Program-made: the position numbers and the translations under genes
The notes under the pieces: model-generated
Databases searched by the model: none
What the model saw: only the letters and a program-made list of their open reading frames with translations
What the model was told of the DNA's origin: nothing
Assembly: GCA_030609625.1 (NCBI GenBank)
Contig: JAUWBX010000134.1
Span: 1-6,333 of the forward strand
Source: Phycisphaerae bacterium
GTDB lineage: Bacteria; Planctomycetota; Phycisphaerae; Sedimentisphaerales; Anaerobacaceae
Length of the DNA stretch: 6,333 nucleotides
Direction: 5' to 3'
In this document: piece after piece, positions 4,255 through 6,333 of the stretch
How positions within the stretch are numbered: the first letter of the stretch is position 1
How the letters are laid out: every line of letters begins with the position of its first letter

Positions 4255-6081
4255 ATGATAGAGGTTGGAAAAAATTCTGTTGGTCTTGTGCAGACGAAGG
4301 TGACACGCGTCGTTGAAGCCCGGCAGCCCCTGGAGCTGGAGTGCGGCAAAACGTTAGCTCCTATTGATGTGGCCTATGAGACATACGGCAAGCTCAATGA
4401 GGCCGGGGATAACGCTGTTTTGATTTGCCATGCCCTTAGCGGCAACGCTCACGTGGCTGGTGTAAACAATCCTGATGACCGAAAGCCCGGCTGGTGGGAT
4501 GTTATGGTAGGTCCCGGCAAGAGAATCGATACGAATAAGTATTTTGTTATCTGCTCAAATTTTCTCGGCGGCTGCGGCGGGACGACGGGGCCGTCTTCGA
4601 TTAATCCGTCAACAGGCAAGCCATACGGACTTGACTTTCCGATTATCACCATAGCTGATATGGTCAAGGTCCAAAAGGTCCTGCTCGATAAGCTCGGCAT
4701 AAAAGAGCTTTTGGCGGTGATTGGCGGTTCGATAGGCGGGATGCAGGTCTTGCAGTGGGCGATTGAGTATCCTGACTTTATCAAAGCTGCCATACCAGCC
4801 GCCACAACCACGCACCTTGGAGCTCAATCAATTGCGTTTGATGCGGTAGGCCGGAACGCGATACTGGCAGACCCAAATTTTGCAGGCGGCCAATACACAG
4901 ACAAAAAAGGCCCGGACAGAGGTCTGGCAATTGCACGGATGATCGGGCACATAACGTATCTGTCAGAACAGGGTATGCGCGAAAAGTTTGGGCGAGAGCT
5001 GCGAAATGCTGACAGCTACAGTTACGATATCAACTCTGAGTTTGCCGTTGAAACATACCTGGACTATCAGGGACAAAGCTTCGTGGAGAGATTCGACTCC
5101 AATAGTTATCTTTATATAACCAAGGCAGCGGATTATTTCGACCTGGGAAAAGATTACGGGTCTCTAAAGAAGGCCTTTGCGAATACCAAATGCAGATTCC
5201 TCGTAATGAGCTTTGCAAGCGATTGGCTCTTTACGCCCCTTCAATCCAGAACAATAGTTAACGCACTTGTTGCTAACGACAAAGATGTTAGTTATTGCGA
5301 TATTACATCGCCATACGGTCACGATGCATTCTTGTTAGAGCCGGAAATACTGGGCTCTTTTATTTCCGACTTTTTAGATGCTACGCATCAGCCGCCAGAG
5401 AAAAAAGACCATAAGAACAACAGGGCACAAGCTTGCATTGAGCCTGGCCGAAGTGAGCATAAGCGAATAAACGATTTCGGACAGCCTCACAGAATCCGAG
5501 TTGACTATGATGTGATTGAATCGCTCATAGAGCCAAACAGTACGGTTCTGGATATCGGCTGCGGCGATGGGGAACTATTGGCAAATCTTATAGCCGACAA
5601 AAACATAACAGGTAAAGGTATCGAGCTTGAACAAGACCTTGTCTTAACTTGTGTAAATCAGGGGTTGCCTATTATTCAGCACAATGTCGAATATGGGCTG
5701 GAGAATTACGCTGACAAAAGCTATGATTATGTAATACTGTCACAAACGGTGCAAACGGTGAAGAATACTGAAAGGGTATTTACCGAATTGTTCCGTGTTG
5801 GCAGAAAAGTAATTGTGAGCTTTCCAAACTTTGCTCATTGGCGGTGCAGAGCACAATTGTTTTTTTGGGGAAATGCCCCGGTAACCAAGCAGTTGCCCTT
5901 TGAGTGGCACAACTCTCCATATATACATTGTCTATCACTAAAGGATTTCGACCAATTTTGCAAAAGATTGAATGTTAAAGTAGAAAAAAAGATTCCGTTA
6001 ATTAAAACTCGTCTTAGCCCGGTGAGATTTGTGCCTAATCTGTTTGCCGAGCAGGTAATTTATGTAACGAGCAAGGAATGA
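4255..6081 (+). CDS. metX: Fused homoserine O-acyltransferase MetX - MetW protein
   Basis: One continuous 608-residue frame holds two proteins that are usually separate. Residues about 1-375 are MetX, an alpha/beta-hydrolase that acylates homoserine. Seen: NSVGLVQT at 7-14, AYETYGKLN at 40-48, HALSG at 59-63, the nucleophile elbow GGSIGGMQ at 157-164 with S159 (Ile replaces the commoner Met), D322 in SDWLFTP and H355 in YGHDAFLLE, completing the triad. A polar Lys/His/Asn-rich linker covers about 376-408. Residues about 409-608 are MetW, a methyltransferase-fold protein: SAM motif VLDIGCGDGE at 430-439, VILSQTVQTV, VSFPNFAHWRCR, VTKQLPFEW and SPYIHCLSLKDF. In several bacteria metX and metW are neighbours and both are needed for methionine synthesis. 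The acyl donor (acetyl or succinyl) cannot be settled from sequence; the metY neighbour favours acetyl. ATG 4255 follows nadA by 2 bp. Confidence 0.94.
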   Translation: MIEVGKNSVGLVQTKVTRVVEARQPLELECGKTLAPIDVAYETYGKLNEAGDNAVLICHALSGNAHVAGVNNPDDRKPGWWDVMVGPGKRIDTNKYFVICSNFLGGCGGTTGPSSINPSTGKPYGLDFPIITIADMVKVQKVLLDKLGIKELLAVIGGSIGGMQVLQWAIEYPDFIKAAIPAATTTHLGAQSIAFDAVGRNAILADPNFAGGQYTDKKGPDRGLAIARMIGHITYLSEQGMREKFGRELRNADSYSYDINSEFAVETYLDYQGQSFVERFDSNSYLYITKAADYFDLGKDYGSLKKAFANTKCRFLVMSFASDWLFTPLQSRTIVNALVANDKDVSYCDITSPYGHDAFLLEPEILGSFISDFLDATHQPPEKKDHKNNRAQACIEPGRSEHKRINDFGQPHRIRVDYDVIESLIEPNSTVLDIGCGDGELLANLIADKNITGKGIELEQDLVLTCVNQGLPIIQHNVEYGLENYADKSYDYVILSQTVQTVKNTERVFTELFRVGRKVIVSFPNFAHWRCRAQLFFWGNAPVTKQLPFEWHNSPYIHCLSLKDFDQFCKRLNVKVEKKIPLIKTRLSPVRFVPNLFAEQVIYVTSKE

Positions 6082-6084
6082 ACT

Positions 6085-6333
6085 ATGGATGAAAATATTA
6101 AATATCATTTGGAGACGCTGGCCTTGCACGCCGGTCAGGATGTTGATTCAGATACTTTGAGCAGGGCCGTGCCCATTTATCAGACAACCAGTTATGTATT
6201 CAAAGATACCGACCACGCGGCGAATCTGTTCGCTCTCAAAGAGTTTGGCAATATCTATACGCGATTGATGAATCCGACCACCGACGTATTTGAAAAACGC
6301 ATCGCAGCTATGGAAGGAGGTGTCGGCGGCCTT
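6085..6333 (+). CDS. metY: O-acetylhomoserine sulfhydrylase MetY, 3' end outside the window
   Basis: The first 83 codons of a gamma-family Cys/Met metabolism PLP enzyme are visible. It would use O-acetylhomoserine and sulfide to make homocysteine. Seen: LETLALHAGQ at residues 9-18, VPIYQTTSYVFKD at 29-41 and GNIYTRLMNPTTDVFEKRIAAMEGG (56-80), in which Y59 and R61 belong to the conserved YxR that contacts the PLP phosphate of the neighbouring subunit. The lysine that binds PLP lies beyond the edge. ATG 6085 is preceded by AAGGA (6073-6077) with 7-nt spacing, and the gap to metX is 3 bp. The LALHAGQ...IYQTTSYVF...YTRLMNPT wording and the metX neighbour favour MetY over cystathionine gamma-synthase or MetZ, although the visible part cannot exclude MetZ. 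Confidence 0.9.
   Translation, partial: MDENIKYHLETLALHAGQDVDSDTLSRAVPIYQTTSYVFKDTDHAANLFALKEFGNIYTRLMNPTTDVFEKRIAAMEGGVGGL

Noticed and set aside
4449..4811. Minus-strand open frame of 120 codons across metX
   Set aside because: It is a shadow of the MetX catalytic core, with a Pro/Ile-rich composition typical of antisense frames.
5743..5760. Perfect 9-bp tandem repeat CAAACGGTG twice
   Set aside because: It encodes the conserved MetW segment SQTVQTV, which has the same length in ordinary MetW proteins, so it is not an insertion.

Overview
The window reads as a sulfur-assimilation locus from a moderate-GC bacterium. My best guess is Planctomycetota, perhaps a Phycisphaerae or Sedimentisphaerales relative. 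The guess rests on three things: a GC-rich double-hairpin repeat inside a gene, of a kind I associate with planctomycete and verrucomicrobial genomes; the long EpsC-like serine acetyltransferase; and the fused MetX-MetW protein. It is an inference from memory, not a computed assignment.

Layout: two transcription units diverge from an AT-rich intergenic region (1635-1950). Leftward (minus strand) lie cysK (cysteine synthase, 714-1634) and, 15 bp beyond it, mnmA (tRNA 2-thiouridylase), which runs off the left edge. Rightward (plus strand) lies a tight five-gene set with gaps of 2-13 bp: an Rrf2-family regulator (1951-2385), cysE (2395-3321), nadA (3335-4252), a metX-metW fusion (4255-6081) and the start of metY (6085 to the right edge).

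How it fits together: CysE makes O-acetylserine, which CysK converts with sulfide to cysteine. MetX makes an O-acylhomoserine, which MetY converts with sulfide to homocysteine for methionine. So both direct sulfide-fixing routes sit in one divergent locus. MnmA uses cysteine-derived sulfur to thiolate tRNA. NadA is an Fe-S enzyme of NAD synthesis, and MnmA and the Rrf2 protein carry cysteine patterns compatible with Fe-S clusters. The regulator therefore probably ties cysteine or Fe-S status to the locus. A dyad just upstream of its gene resembles the IscR type 1 operator layout and may be its autoregulatory site. A second dyad overlaps the likely cysK promoter.

The most unusual items are the repeat inserted in frame into mnmA, the MetX-MetW fusion, the cysteine cluster and non-Ile C-terminus of CysE, and nadA in a Cys/Met operon. 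I see no CRISPR array, transposase, tRNA, rRNA or convincing intrinsic terminator. Nothing here clearly amounts to a wholly new system; the novelty is in gene architecture and regulation.
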